Notes: generated by a model not told the origin, from the letters alone. A stretch of 16,136 nt of DNA from Funneliformis mosseae (GCA_910592005.1 CAJVPP010002146.1:1-16136); one strand, 5' to 3'. Positions 1 to 8,382 are shown, counted from the first letter of the stretch. Numbers and translations: made by a program.

Positions 1-580
1 CTCCTTTGTTTATTTCACAAAAACCGATTTATCTCAAAAACTACTATAAGGTAGTTTCCCCCCTTTCTATTGCAAAGGGCCCATATAGCTTTGGAACTTT
101 TTATTATATTTGTTTATACTACTTTATACAATTTTGCATTAAAAATATTACTACAGTTTCTTTATAATATACTGTAAAAAAATTTCTTTTAAATTTTAAA
201 TTACTTATCATAGAGAATATCTTTGCAGTATTAAGAAAGTTTTTATTTAATCATCTATTTTAATTCAAATTGTATAAAACTACATGTTTTAGATAACTTT
301 TAAGAGGGGATTTACCTGCATTGGAATTTCAGGTACTACGAAATATAATATTGCTAATGATAATAACCTAGAAATTACATATAAACAACAAATAGAATTT
401 TTAGAGATTGAAATACATTGTTAAATCATTATAGTTGATATTCATTCCATTGTAATATAATTAATATATTATCAAATCATAATCAATTTATTACTTATTT
501 ATCATATAAGAAAATCATTTACTATATTTTTCGTGAGAAAAAATAATACATATAATATAAAATATAGTCGGTAAAGGTAA
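1..580. other. A+T-rich spacer, no supported gene
   Basis: No gene that I can support. One 42-codon open stretch occurs on the plus strand around 296-423, but it has no recognisable motif and no start context. The sequence is ordinary A+T-rich intergenic DNA for this window. Confidence 0.5.
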
Positions 581-712
581 AAATTACTCGCAGCCAAACG
601 TAATGCAACGATTCTGCAAGGAGAATATCGTTCACGTGATTCTATTCAACGACTTATGACTAATACGACGAGATATGTATTAATCAATGCCTATTTTATT
701 TTGTTCCAATAA
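581..712 (+). other. Isolated 43-codon open stretch, possible gene fragment
   Basis: A 43-codon frame runs from just after a TAA (578-580) to TAA at 710-712. It begins KLLAAKRNATILQGEYRSRD. It is richer in C+G, including CpG, than its surroundings and uses varied codons, which is why I list it. There is no Met at its beginning, no family recognised and no splice site obvious. It may be a relic exon or chance. Confidence 0.2.
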
Positions 713-726
713 ATGATTTTGCCAAA

Positions 727-1425
727 TTAATACTCTCTTTGATCATTAAATAATTCAGGAAATACAGATGTCTACTCGTGTAGAAAAATTTAGAATGGAT
801 TTCAGGTTTATAAAATTCATTTTGTCCAAATTTGAAAATTTTTTCTCCTCAGCGAGGTCAAATTGTTCAGATAATTCGGATTGGATGCGGATCGTCACAT
901 ATATCATTAACCCAACTTCTAATAATTCGTTTAACTCATATAAAGTTGGACGGATTGAAAGGTTAGGATCCCAACACTTGTCATTAATTGAATATAAGCA
1001 TTTGGAGTCCCATCGATGATTTCTGGGCGAATACCAAAGCAAATATCGATAGCTAATTTAAGATCGTGTGGTCTATTGCACCATGAACGAATACCAGCAG
1101 AAAGTGTCCACATGATATTCCCGAAGCTAAATATGTCCGAGGCCTTTGTTATTGGCTTCCCTTGTAAGACTTCAGGAGCCATACAAGAAAGAACTCCAAA
1201 TATTTTTATTTGAACTTGTTATATCAATAGGAAAATTCAATCCTACATCATTGACACGTGCTTCTATAAAATCTGGAGTATTTTCAATCAACAGATTGCC
1301 TTCATGAAGATTTCCATGAATTAATCTTTTTCATGAATATTATGTATGCCTCGGATATTCCCCAAAGTAATTCAACAATATCTCTCCAGCAAAGCATTCC
1401 TTTTACTTGATCAATCTCTAGTTTT
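727..1425 (-). pseudogene. Decayed protein kinase gene, C-terminal two thirds of the domain
   Basis: Read on the minus strand, this is a broken copy of the kinase family represented at 4279-5516. In order one finds GMLCWRDIVELLWGIS (about 1399-1352), then after a frame change LIHGNLHEGNLLI (catalytic loop with HGN instead of HRD), RVNDVG (DFG position, Phe replaced by Val), then after another frame change CMAPEVLQGKPITKASD (APE motif and activation segment). Next come the helix-F region and IRPEIIDGTPNAYIQLM, then another frame change into CWDPNLSIRPT (subdomain XI) and SELSEQFDLAEEKKFSNL. A last frame change near 770 restores FPELFND before a stop at 727-729. At least four frameshifts are needed to follow the family, so it cannot encode a kinase. 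The N-terminal lobe is absent or unrecognisable upstream of about 1425. It has the same orientation as the intact gene about 3 kb away, and long stretches of nucleotide similarity suggest a duplication. Disruptions and identity are seen directly; the duplication is inferred. Confidence 0.9.
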
Positions 1426-1878
1426 ACATTGTAAAATTACCCTAAAGAATTTGTGCAACGGTATCACAAGAATGTTTTTATTTAGAATCGTTATTTACAA
1501 CTGAAATTTTTATAACAATGCCACGACAATAACGATTAATACTATATTTGTTCGATTGTTTCATAGGTCAACCGAAATTGTATTGCTACGCTATTACTTC
1601 CAGCAGCAAAATTTATATATTTTTCGCACAAACGAGTAAAAATCTATTAATAAGAAATGATAGTTTGTTTATGTATACACGGAAACATTTTATAAATAGG
1701 TAAAAAAAAAAGATAAGAAGATTTAGAATGAAACTGTTAGTTGTAAGTAGTATAACAATAAAAATAAAACAAATAAAAAATAAATGAATGAATAAAGTAT
1801 AAATAATCCAATACACTAAAATAAAAATTCAAGAAAATTCATGAGAAATGAAGAAAGAGAATATCTATCTTTTAGTCC
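1426..1878. other. Spacer with low-complexity hydrophobic frame
   Basis: This lies between the kinase relic and the 1879-2520 gene. The minus-strand frame 1613-1816 is almost entirely Phe/Ile/Leu/Tyr/Lys from A+T-rich DNA, and I do not regard it as a gene. A short minus-strand run, AAGSNSVAIQFRLTYETIEQ (near 1550-1614), has better composition and could be a piece of the lost upstream part of the relic, but it has no recognised motif. Confidence 0.4.
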
Positions 1879-2520
1879 TTAATTCTGGCCGGAATTAAAT
1901 GAACTTCCTCCTTGTTGAGGTTGAAAATCCCCATTTTGAACTGTTGTATTTGGTTGAAAAGTATTAATCAAATTCGAATTAGTACTACCAATACTGTCGG
2001 AGACCAAATTATCGGTAAGGAATTGTCTCAAATGGAACTCGAGATTTTCTTTGTGTCTATTAGAAAAATCCAAGGGTGATTGTTGCTGTGATTCGCTTAA
2101 TCTTAAACCAAAAATATTTAAATTTAAATATTCAACTATATTTGAATGTGAAATCATTTCACAAGCAACTTTATAAATTCTTTGATCATTAGGATGTTGA
2201 AAATAAAATTCAAAAAGATTATTTGAGCAAAGACGATTACTAGATAGGTATAAGTTATTATATAATAATTGTGATATGAGTTCATTAAAGGTTATTTCTT
2301 TATAAGTAATGAGATAAATTTGAAAATCATTATTTGGCCTGTAATAGAATGACCATTCAGGTTCTTGAGAAGGAGATAGAGTGTTTTGAGTAGGTTGTAA
2401 AGATTGATCGTTGTTAATATCTGACATGTTATTTGAAGGCGCAGAGGGAGTATGAGAAATATTCTCATTAGAAGTTGCAGTGGATTCGTTACTGTCTTGA
2501 GGATTGTACGAAGTAGACAT
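1879..2520 (-). CDS. Uncharacterised Asn/Gln/Ser-rich protein, 213 aa
   Basis: Single-exon frame with stop at 1879-1881. I place the start at the ATG at 2520 (MSTSYNPQDSNE); the frame is open a further 18 codons upstream but only to a GTG, which a fungus would not normally use. Residues 1-55 are low-complexity Ser/Thr/Asn/Pro/Gln and probably disordered. Residues about 55-142 form an ordered-looking segment rich in aromatic and aliphatic residues (EWSFYYRPNNDFQIYLITY, then FEFYFQHPNDQRIYKVACEM). Residues 143-172 are charged and possibly helical (NRHKENLEFHLRQFLTD). Residues 173-213 are again Asn/Gln/Gly-rich. There is no signal peptide, membrane segment or catalytic motif. The layout, a folded middle between disordered tails, would suit a regulatory or scaffold protein, but I do not recognise the family. 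It lies between two kinase copies on the same strand. The frame is intact, unlike most in this window, so it is probably a real gene. Confidence 0.65.
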   Translation of the reverse strand: MSTSYNPQDSNESTATSNENISHTPSAPSNNMSDINNDQSLQPTQNTLSPSQEPEWSFYYRPNNDFQIYLITYKEITFNELISQLLYNNLYLSSNRLCSNNLFEFYFQHPNDQRIYKVACEMISHSNIVEYLNLNIFGLRLSESQQQSPLDFSNRHKENLEFHLRQFLTDNLVSDSIGSTNSNLINTFQPNTTVQNGDFQPQQGGSSFNSGQN

Positions 2521-2687
2521 TAAATGAAATGCTAAATTTGACCTTGCTATGGTGTGGTGTTTGAATCGATACACTAATATTAAAAGTATGAAAATTGCAA
2601 AGTGGAAAGAAAGTAATAGATTATTGTTGCGTTACGATAAGTTAAATTTGGATTTTTTAATATCGATTTTATTTTTTTAATAAATAT

Positions 2688-2707
2688 AATGAAATGAAAT
2701 GAAATGG
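2688..2707. repeat. ATGAA microsatellite
   Basis: About four tandem copies of a 5-base ATGAA unit upstream of the 213-residue gene, in its presumed 5' region. Confidence 0.6.
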
Positions 2708-2753
2708 ATAAGTGATGTTGATTGAGACTGACTGAAAATTGAGACGAAATATA

Positions 2754-2761
2754 TATTTATA
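2754..2761 (-). promoter_or_regulatory. Possible TATA box of the 1879-2520 gene
   Basis: The minus strand reads TATAAATATATA here, about 235 bases before the ATG at 2520. It is a plausible core promoter element if the 5' UTR is long, but in DNA this rich in A+T such strings are common. Confidence 0.25.
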
Positions 2762-3231
2762 ACATCCATAGCGTGACAAATAAGCATCACCACCGAAAAA
2801 AATTGTCCAAAATTATAATAAAAATTGTAACATCACCAGTGTCACGCCGATGACAAATCATCTAACCCATTCCCGCGGCAACAGCACTTTCATTGGTTAG
2901 TATCAATTTCTTTGGGATTTTTGTCTATTATGGAAAGCTGTACTACGGATTTAGTTACGCCGATAATTACTATATTAGGAAGGTGTGTAATCATATCAAA
3001 TAATAAATGCTATTGAGGTTAGTTAGGGATTCAAGATATGATGATGATCTCTCTGTTTCACCAAGTTTTAACCATTCCATTTCAACCAAAAAATTAGTAC
3101 TTGTGTAACTTGCTAGTGCATTTTATTTTAGCTAATTCGCTAAAAACCATGGTATAATTCTATTCACGGAGTTTGTAATAATATTTTAAAGCTAAGTAAA
3201 AAAGTATTTAACTTACATTTAGTAACTTCTA
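2762..3231. other. Spacer containing TTATTTGTCAC-type motif and a possible donor site
   Basis: No gene supported. CGTGACAAATAA (2772-2783) is the inverse of a 12-base string near 3678-3689. A GTAAGT string on the minus strand just downstream of the 3232-3420 open stretch could be a 5' splice site. A further 39-codon minus-strand open stretch (about 3119-2992) contains LVEMEWLKLGETERSSSYLE and could be another exon, but nothing ties it to a family. Confidence 0.35.
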
Positions 3232-3420
3232 CTGTTTCTGCGAAATTGTTAGTTTACCTAACTTGAAAGCTAGACGGTGAACATTAGGAATAGGTGCAGG
3301 TCCATAATAAGCTTCAAAAGCAATAAGGGTGATCTCCATTAGTGAATGTTCAAGTTGATTCGCGAAGGTGGTTTTTACGGCATGTAGTGCATTTTTTGAT
3401 TTGGCTTGTGGACGACTTTT
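3232..3420 (-). other. Unrecognised open stretch of 63 codons, possible exon or gene relic
   Basis: Open from just after TAA (3421-3423) to TAG (3229-3231) on the minus strand. The translation is of high complexity (it includes KNALHAVKTTFANQLEHSLM and AYYGPAPIPNVHRLAFKLGK), unlike the Lys/Asn/Ile-biased chance frames of this DNA. No start Met precedes it; the first internal Met is in LMEITLIAFE. A GTAAGT donor lies 14 bases past the stop in another frame, so a frameshifted exon is possible. No family is recognised. It lies inside the interval bounded by the inverted TTATTTGTCACG motifs. Confidence 0.35.
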
Positions 3421-4189
3421 TTATAAAATACATAGTGTTTCATCATAAAAATTAGTAGGTAAGCTTCATGATATTATCTTGTTAAAAACATCATTTATCA
3501 CTAGTATTTTAAGCAATAGGAATAGTTGAGATTAAATAATTTCACAATATTCATTTTTCCTGTAATCCTGTAAATAATGCCACACCCGGGGACGCGAATG
3601 ATATAAATAATCTGTTCCAGTACAGTATTATATAATTTGAAAACTTTTTTTAGGGCGTGAAACCTATTTGTCACTCGTTATTTGTCACGGACGTCACGTG
3701 TACGCGGACAGCATACCTAACAAACCGTCTTACAAATCTAACCAAAATTATGATCTTATTTTTTTTTAAGCAAACACTGTAAAAATTAAAAAATTAAATT
3801 TAATTATTTAAAGCAAAATAAACTTTATTAATTAAGTTATCACAAAATTTGAGATTTTGATATCACATTATTATTTTTTTTAATGCAAGTAACGAATCCT
3901 CTCATGTAATGCCATTAATTCGATATAGCTTACCTTCTTTGAACAGCACAGCACTAAATTATTTTTTCACATATTTACACTATTTAAAATTAACAGCCTA
4001 TTTTTGTTCTTTTAAGAATACAAGTGCTTTTTAGTTGTATATATTAGATTAACAAACAATGTATATATATCCTCCAAAACTACATGAATATCCTTTTAAC
4101 TTAACATCTATCAATACCCATGACAATTTCAAAATCTAAATCGATATTTCTCAGTACAAATTCCCAAGCAAATATTTCTTTCACTTTTC
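3421..4189. other. Spacer with a small CpG-richer patch
   Basis: No coding frame. A CpG-bearing patch at about 3585-3715 contains CTATTTGTCAC (3664-3674), TTATTTGTCAC (3678-3688) and an overlapping GACGTCA/CACGTG pair at 3690-3700. The rest, to the poly(T)/poly(A) tract at 4190, is featureless A+T-rich DNA. Confidence 0.45.
3690..3700. promoter_or_regulatory. Overlapping CRE-like and G-box sequence
   Basis: GACGTCACGTG joins a CRE-type core (GACGTCA) to a CACGTG E-box/G-box. In fungi such sites bind bZIP and bHLH factors. It stands in a C+G-richer patch with no gene start close by; the nearest possible target is the unrecognised minus-strand stretch ending at 3420. Binding is inferred from consensus only. 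Confidence 0.25.

Positions 4190-4223
<34 letters not shown>
4190..4223. repeat. T14/A20 tract 3' of the kinase gene
   Basis: Fourteen T followed directly by twenty A. The junction is self-complementary and could extrude a hairpin. It lies just beyond the 3' end of the minus-strand kinase gene and is mirrored by a similar tract beyond its 5' end at 5570-5603. Confidence 0.85.
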
Positions 4224-4224
<1 letters not shown>

Positions 4225-4278
4225 ATCAAATTCTATAGTTTTCGGTCTAATCGAATGCCGATCAATAAATGCGACGGG

Positions 4279-5516
4279 TTACGAATTAATTAATTCAGGA
4301 AAGTATAAAAGCTTGCTTGTATAGAAAGCTTGAGGATGACAACCATACTCTTCTAATCTTTGCACTTGATCCGCATCAAAATCGTCAGAATCATAAAAAG
4401 ATTCCGACCAATCTTCAAACATCTCACATAAATGCAAGGCAGTTGGACGGTTTGAAGGATCAGGATCCCAACATTGTTTCATTAATTGAATATAAACGTT
4501 TGGTATTCTTTCAGGAATTTTAGGACGAAGACCAGAATAAATTTCAGTAGCGAGGTTAAGGTCATGTGGTCTATCCCACCATGGACGAACACCAGCGGCG
4601 AGTGTCCACATGATCATTCCGAAGCTATAGACATCCGAAGCTTTTGATAGTGGAGACCCTTTCAAGACTTCAGGAGCCACATAAGGAAGGACTCCATATA
4701 ATACATTTGTATCGTCCTTATTAACTGGGCCGTGTATTCCTACATCAGCGATACGAGTATGAACCAATTCCATATTACTATCCGAATCATGATGATGATA
4801 AATCAATATATTGCCTCCATGAATATTTCCATGAATTAATTCATGATCATGAATATATCGGATACCTCCAGAGATATCCCAAAGCATATCAATAAGATTT
4901 TTCCAATCTGGAACCTCAAGGTATGAATATAAATCACCACGTTCATAATATTTCATCACGAACGCATAATTTGAAGTAGGATCTTTGGTTATTCCGAAAT
5001 AGCTCGCCAAATTTCCACTTTTAAGGCAAATGTCATGCTTATAGAGCTAATTTGAAATTGAATGAAATGAAAGAGGTTGATAAATATTTTTGAAATGTAA
5101 TAATCTAATAACTTTATTTTTTGTCTTACTTGGTCTAAATATAATTGGCTCATATTTTGTGAATTATTAAGTCTCTTAAGAACAACCTTTGTTGGACCAC
5201 TACGAATCCATTGTTCAGCTTCTTCATCCAAATTCCGTCGAGGACCTTCAATCCAGATTGCTGAATAAATTGTACTAAAAGAACCACATTTGTTCATGTT
5301 TTTTACAAAATTCAAATGCTTAAAATCAATATATTCTAAATATGAGATATTATCGGTTGCATTTAACTGAGTATGTCTAATGAAATTATCAATCTCAAGA
5401 TTTCCGCTAGTCCAATTTTTAAAATCTTCTTTAAAGGCAAATGACTCACAAACTTTACACCAGCTTACTCTCTCTACTTCACTTCCACAATCCGTACATC
5501 TAGAAGAAAAATTCAT
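4279..5516 (-). CDS. Protein kinase-like gene, two exons, 384 aa, catalytic Asp replaced
   Basis: Exon 1 is 5516-5130 (129 codons) and exon 2 is 5046-4279 (255 codons plus stop). They are joined in phase 0 by an 83-base intron with GTAAGA donor and TTAG acceptor. Joining gives LDQ-LYKHDICLKSGNLASYFG, which restores family continuity. Residues 7-23 hold a CxxC-x9-CxxC zinc-ribbon, followed by WTSGNLEIDNFI, a linker typical of the expanded Rhizophagus kinases. The glycine loop is degenerate (NKCGSFSTIYSA, 75-86). The VAIK lysine is K114 (VVLK). The hinge is FVMKYYERGDLYSYL. The catalytic loop is LIHGNIHGGNILI: the HRD motif is HGN (201-203), so the catalytic Asp is missing, while the metal-binding Asn of the loop (N208) remains. 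The DFG position is DVG (230-232), APE is 253-255, and the subdomain XI Arg is in SNRPT (R329). It belongs to the TKL-like kinase superfamily. It is probably a pseudokinase or weakly active signalling protein of the cytoplasm; this is inference. The frame and splice sites are intact. Confidence 0.88.
5047..5129 (-). other. Intron of the kinase gene
   Basis: GTAAGA at 5129-5124 and TTAG ending at 5047 on the minus strand, 83 bases. Stop-free splicing in phase 0 between Gln129 and Leu130. ATCAAC in the 3' half is a possible branch site. Length is usual for a fungal intron. Confidence 0.85.
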
Positions 5517-5569
5517 TAAATTAATTCAGCTTGTTACAAGTTCAGAAATCGATATTAAATAAAGTGATA

Positions 5570-5603
5570 TTTTTTTTTTTTTTAAATTTAAAAAAAAAAA
5601 AAA
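5570..5603. repeat. Perfect 34-base palindrome T14-AAATTT-A14
   Basis: Fourteen T, AAATTT, fourteen A: exactly self-complementary. It lies 54-87 bases upstream of the kinase ATG, between that start and the TATA-like site at 5627-5633, so it would be transcribed in the 5' UTR or act as a nucleosome-excluding poly(dA:dT) promoter tract. Confidence 0.85.
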
Positions 5604-5626
5604 CTCTTAATGATTGATTTCTCACA

Positions 5627-5633
5627 CTTTATA
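5627..5633 (-). promoter_or_regulatory. Possible TATA box of the kinase gene
   Basis: The minus strand reads GATATAAAGTG, about 111 bases upstream of the ATG at 5516. It is a reasonable TATA position for a fungal gene. Evidence is consensus and location only. Confidence 0.3.
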
Positions 5634-5639
5634 TCTGAA

Positions 5640-6496
5640 AATACGTTGGACAAAAGATTAAAAGTTTAACCGTTATTCGTACGATTGTTTTGAAGGATCA
5701 TTAATGTTCCTTGTTTCAACTGGCAAAAAAAAAAATATTTTTAAATTTAATTCATAACAGAAAAAGCGAACAAGGCAACAATAAATAAATATAGTAAAAT
5801 TTGCTTCCGATTATTTTTTGGTCTGAAGTCACAAATATAAATAAATATTTATTTATTTGATGAATGGTTGAATAATATATATTATTAATATTGTTTGTTG
5901 TATTTAATTTTTTTGTGAAAACATAAATAATAAATCTATGGCACAGTTATTGAACAGAATGCCTACTTATTTGTTTTTTTATTTTATTTTTGTGATGAAA
6001 CATTTGATTATAGTTGGTTAGCTCTCTTGTTTAGCGACTTGGATGACCTTCAAAAAACGAACAAAAAACAAAAAAAAATTAAAAAATGAATTCTAAATTG
6101 GAAAGTCACGTGCATTAAAGGCTTAAAAAAAGGAAAGATGTGAAAAGCATTTTCTGATCTTCTGATCACCAATGATATGTTTTAATTGCAAAACTTTGTT
6201 CCGGAATACAAAAAATGCAATCCTTGTTTGTTTTTAGATCAGGGTGAAACCATTTATGCATTATGGGGTTAAATTTTATTAACAGTGTATAGACAATTTG
6301 AATTTTTTCCGACTAAGCCTATCTTTTATTCGAACCGTTTTTGATTATTTGACAAAATCCAATATAAAATGGTCGGATATTAAGTTCAAGTTGCACAATC
6401 TGTATTATATTTTGTTACCATAAAACAGTACCTAATTAATCATATTTAAAATAATGAAACCTTACGTAATGATTTTGTTTTTTCACAATAAGAAAT
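5640..6496. other. Spacer without a supported gene
   Basis: A+T-rich DNA with short A and T runs. I see no long frame, domain, RNA gene or repeat array in it. Confidence 0.5.
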
Positions 6497-6640
6497 TTAT
6501 TTATTATTTGCTTTTCGGATTTCAAATATTAGGTCGAATAGCTTAACATCCATTCCGCAATCTTCGTTAATTGAGAATATTAACGCTAAAATTTTTTCAT
6601 TCACAACATCGAATACACGGTTTGGCTTTGCAACGACACA
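6497..6640 (-). other. Unrecognised open stretch of 47 codons, possible gene relic
   Basis: Minus-strand frame open from after TAA (6641-6643) to TAA (6497-6499). Its translation is varied and soluble-protein-like, with CVVAKPNRVFDVVNEKILAL followed by IFSINEDCGMDVKLFDLIFE. That is unlike the Lys/Asn/Ile-biased chance frames nearby. It has no start Met at its beginning and no family recognised. It may be the last exon of a gene whose upstream part is lost, or a relic. A 12-base inverted repeat (CTTCGTTAATTG near 6562 and CAATTAACGAAG near 6676) spans part of it. Confidence 0.3.
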
Positions 6641-6643
6641 TTA

Positions 6644-7016
6644 CAATAAGTGAATCAGATTGCTGATAATTCAATTTCCAATTAACGAAGAATAGATTCT
6701 CATGAAATTTATTTTTTTATATATATTATATATTATAGTTCTATAGTTCTTATAAATATTAATTGAAGTTTATTCAAAAATTTAGTCGTGTGACGACATA
6801 TTTAAGTACATCGCAAACCTTGAAAAGAAAATTTTTTTGTAAATAACGTTTCCAAATTTTTCGTCTTGATCGTTTTGTTCCAAAATTGATTTCTTTCGAA
6901 TTGGATTTTTTATTATATTTATTTTTTTATAGTTTGTTTGACACATTAGAATTTTTGGACCTAAATAATAAACGAGATTCAGTTTTGTTTGTATAATCGA
7001 ACATTACCATACTATT
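6644..7016. other. Upstream region of the zinc-finger pseudogene
   Basis: A+T-rich with no coding signal. It is presumably the old promoter region of the gene at 7017, but I see no convincing TATA or other element to choose. Confidence 0.4.
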
Positions 7017-8142
7017 ATGTCTAAAAGTGCTAATATAAATCATTCGTCTGCAAATGGGATATTCATTCAGAACCACAGCACTTTGAAACTCTGGAGAAAC
7101 TTAGAGAGCATATTGCTGAGCACGACATCAATTCTTGCAACAAATCATGTCTAAGAGACCCATTTTATATATTTCCGTGGAAAGGTCGTAATAAACAACA
7201 AAGTAGTATTATTAAATTAAAAGGTATAAAATATTTCTAGCACTTTTTGGCTTTGCTAGCTCCACCGATACCGTAGAAATTATAATAATGTTATTATTGT
7301 ATCTTGCAGAGCATTTACGTAGACACACTCAACAAAGACCATTTATGGTAATCCCAAAAACAATATTTGTTTTGTAAGCACAAGGGTGATTGAAATGTTC
7401 GCGTTGACCTTTTTTTTTATATTTAGTGCCCAATTTGCAATGGCTCGCGATTTGATTCCCCTGATGCGCTAAATCGACACTTGATTATCAACATAATGAT
7501 ATCGTTGTGAACTCTGACACCGATGATTTTACATTGTATGATGAAAATGAAGAATTGAATTAGGTATGTTACCCAGAATTCTTTCCTTTAATAATAGATC
7601 TTTGAATTTACATATCTTTTAATTAACCGTTAATACTATCCTTGTTATTATACATTATGTATTATATTTTAATTGTCCTAACATATTTTCTTTTCTTTAT
7701 AAAGGGAAAGTCAAAGATGTTTACGTGAAGAGAGAGGTCAGCAAAGACGAAGCTGTCATTTTTATGAAAGGAAAAGACAATAAATATGAAATCATACCAC
7801 TAAGTAATACCGCAAAATTATCTTATCGTGATGTTCTCGTTAAAGGAAGAGCCAATGAAACCAAAGACTTAGAGGATTTTATGAATAGACGTCATAGACA
7901 TGTAATGGATTTTTTGGATTTATTTAATAAGGGAATGGATGCTATTCCATCATAACCGGAGAGAAGTTGTATATGATTTGAAGAATGAAAATTATGATGA
8001 TTTACCCGACGCACCACAAGAAGTATTGTCTGAGGCCGAACAGGAAAACCTTATTTTTGAAACACTTCGTGAAGTTTACAAAGATATAAAGGCTGGTGAA
8101 TACTTTGAAAAAGCCTTTGAAAAGTTGGAAAGGGGATTTTGA
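7017..8142 (+). pseudogene. C2H2 zinc-finger protein gene, frameshifted, zinc ligands lost
   Basis: An ATG at 7017 starts MSKSANINHSS, but finger 1 is in another frame from 7049 (CKWDIHSEPQHF then LREHIAEH); the expected second Cys is His (7064-7066). Finger 2 reads FPWKGRNKQQ, with both expected Cys changed (Phe at 7172, Arg at 7187). It continues across intron 1 (7224-7309, GTATAA/GCAG) into EHLRRHTQQRPFM. Intron 2 is 7348-7426. Finger 3 (CPICNGSRFDSPDALNRH) is good, but a one-base loss near 7491 gives LIINIMISL and stop. The other frame continues HNDIVVNSDTDDF to a TAG at 7561-7563, abutting a GTATGT donor (intron 3, 7564-7704). The last exon reads on from VKDVYVKREV in a frame that does not join cleanly, then shifts near 7945 into RREVVYDLKNENYDD and ends at 8142 with FEKLERGF. 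The family binds DNA as a nuclear transcription factor. As read, no functional protein results. Codon content after each break is well preserved, so decay is recent or some breaks are assembly errors. Confidence 0.75.
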
Positions 8143-8382
8143 GCATGGGATTCTGTTATTATTGGATCACATTTAAAGCAGAAATTCTTAATTTTTTTTT
8201 ATAAAATACTTACCAATTATTTAGCAAATTATGTTGAAGGATAGCAAAAATGTTGAAAAAAGAAATGCGCGAAATTAATTGTTCAATAAAACAGCTGTAT
8301 ATCTAATGTATTTTTATTAGATTAAAGATTAGTTCGTACAATAAACCCATTTTGCGCATCTTTCGAATGCTTTCGGAAAGTC
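8143..8382. other. Convergent intergenic spacer
   Basis: This lies between the 3' ends of two converging broken genes. It holds a plus-strand AATAAA (near 8286) that could be the polyadenylation signal of the zinc-finger gene. Nothing else is visible. Confidence 0.4.

Noticed and set aside
296..423. 42-codon plus-strand open stretch with FKRGFTCIGISGTTKYNIAN
   Set aside because: No Met, no family match, no splice context. Length is not unusual enough on its own.
768..1213. Plus-strand frames 768-1019 and 1016-1213
   Set aside because: They are antisense shadows of the kinase relic, whose motifs are clear on the minus strand.
1613..1816. 67-residue minus-strand frame, very hydrophobic, resembling a membrane protein
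   Set aside because: Composition is just what A+T-rich DNA gives (Phe, Ile, Leu, Tyr, Lys). No motif, promoter or conserved feature.
3230..3260. Apparent 20-base GT...CTAAC...CAG intron on the minus strand
   Set aside because: It has donor, branch and acceptor-like strings but is far too short for a spliceosomal intron; treated as chance.
4317..4523. Plus-strand 68-residue frame
   Set aside because: Antisense shadow of kinase exon 2.
5380..5562. Plus-strand 60-residue frame
   Set aside because: Antisense shadow of kinase exon 1 and its 5' flank.
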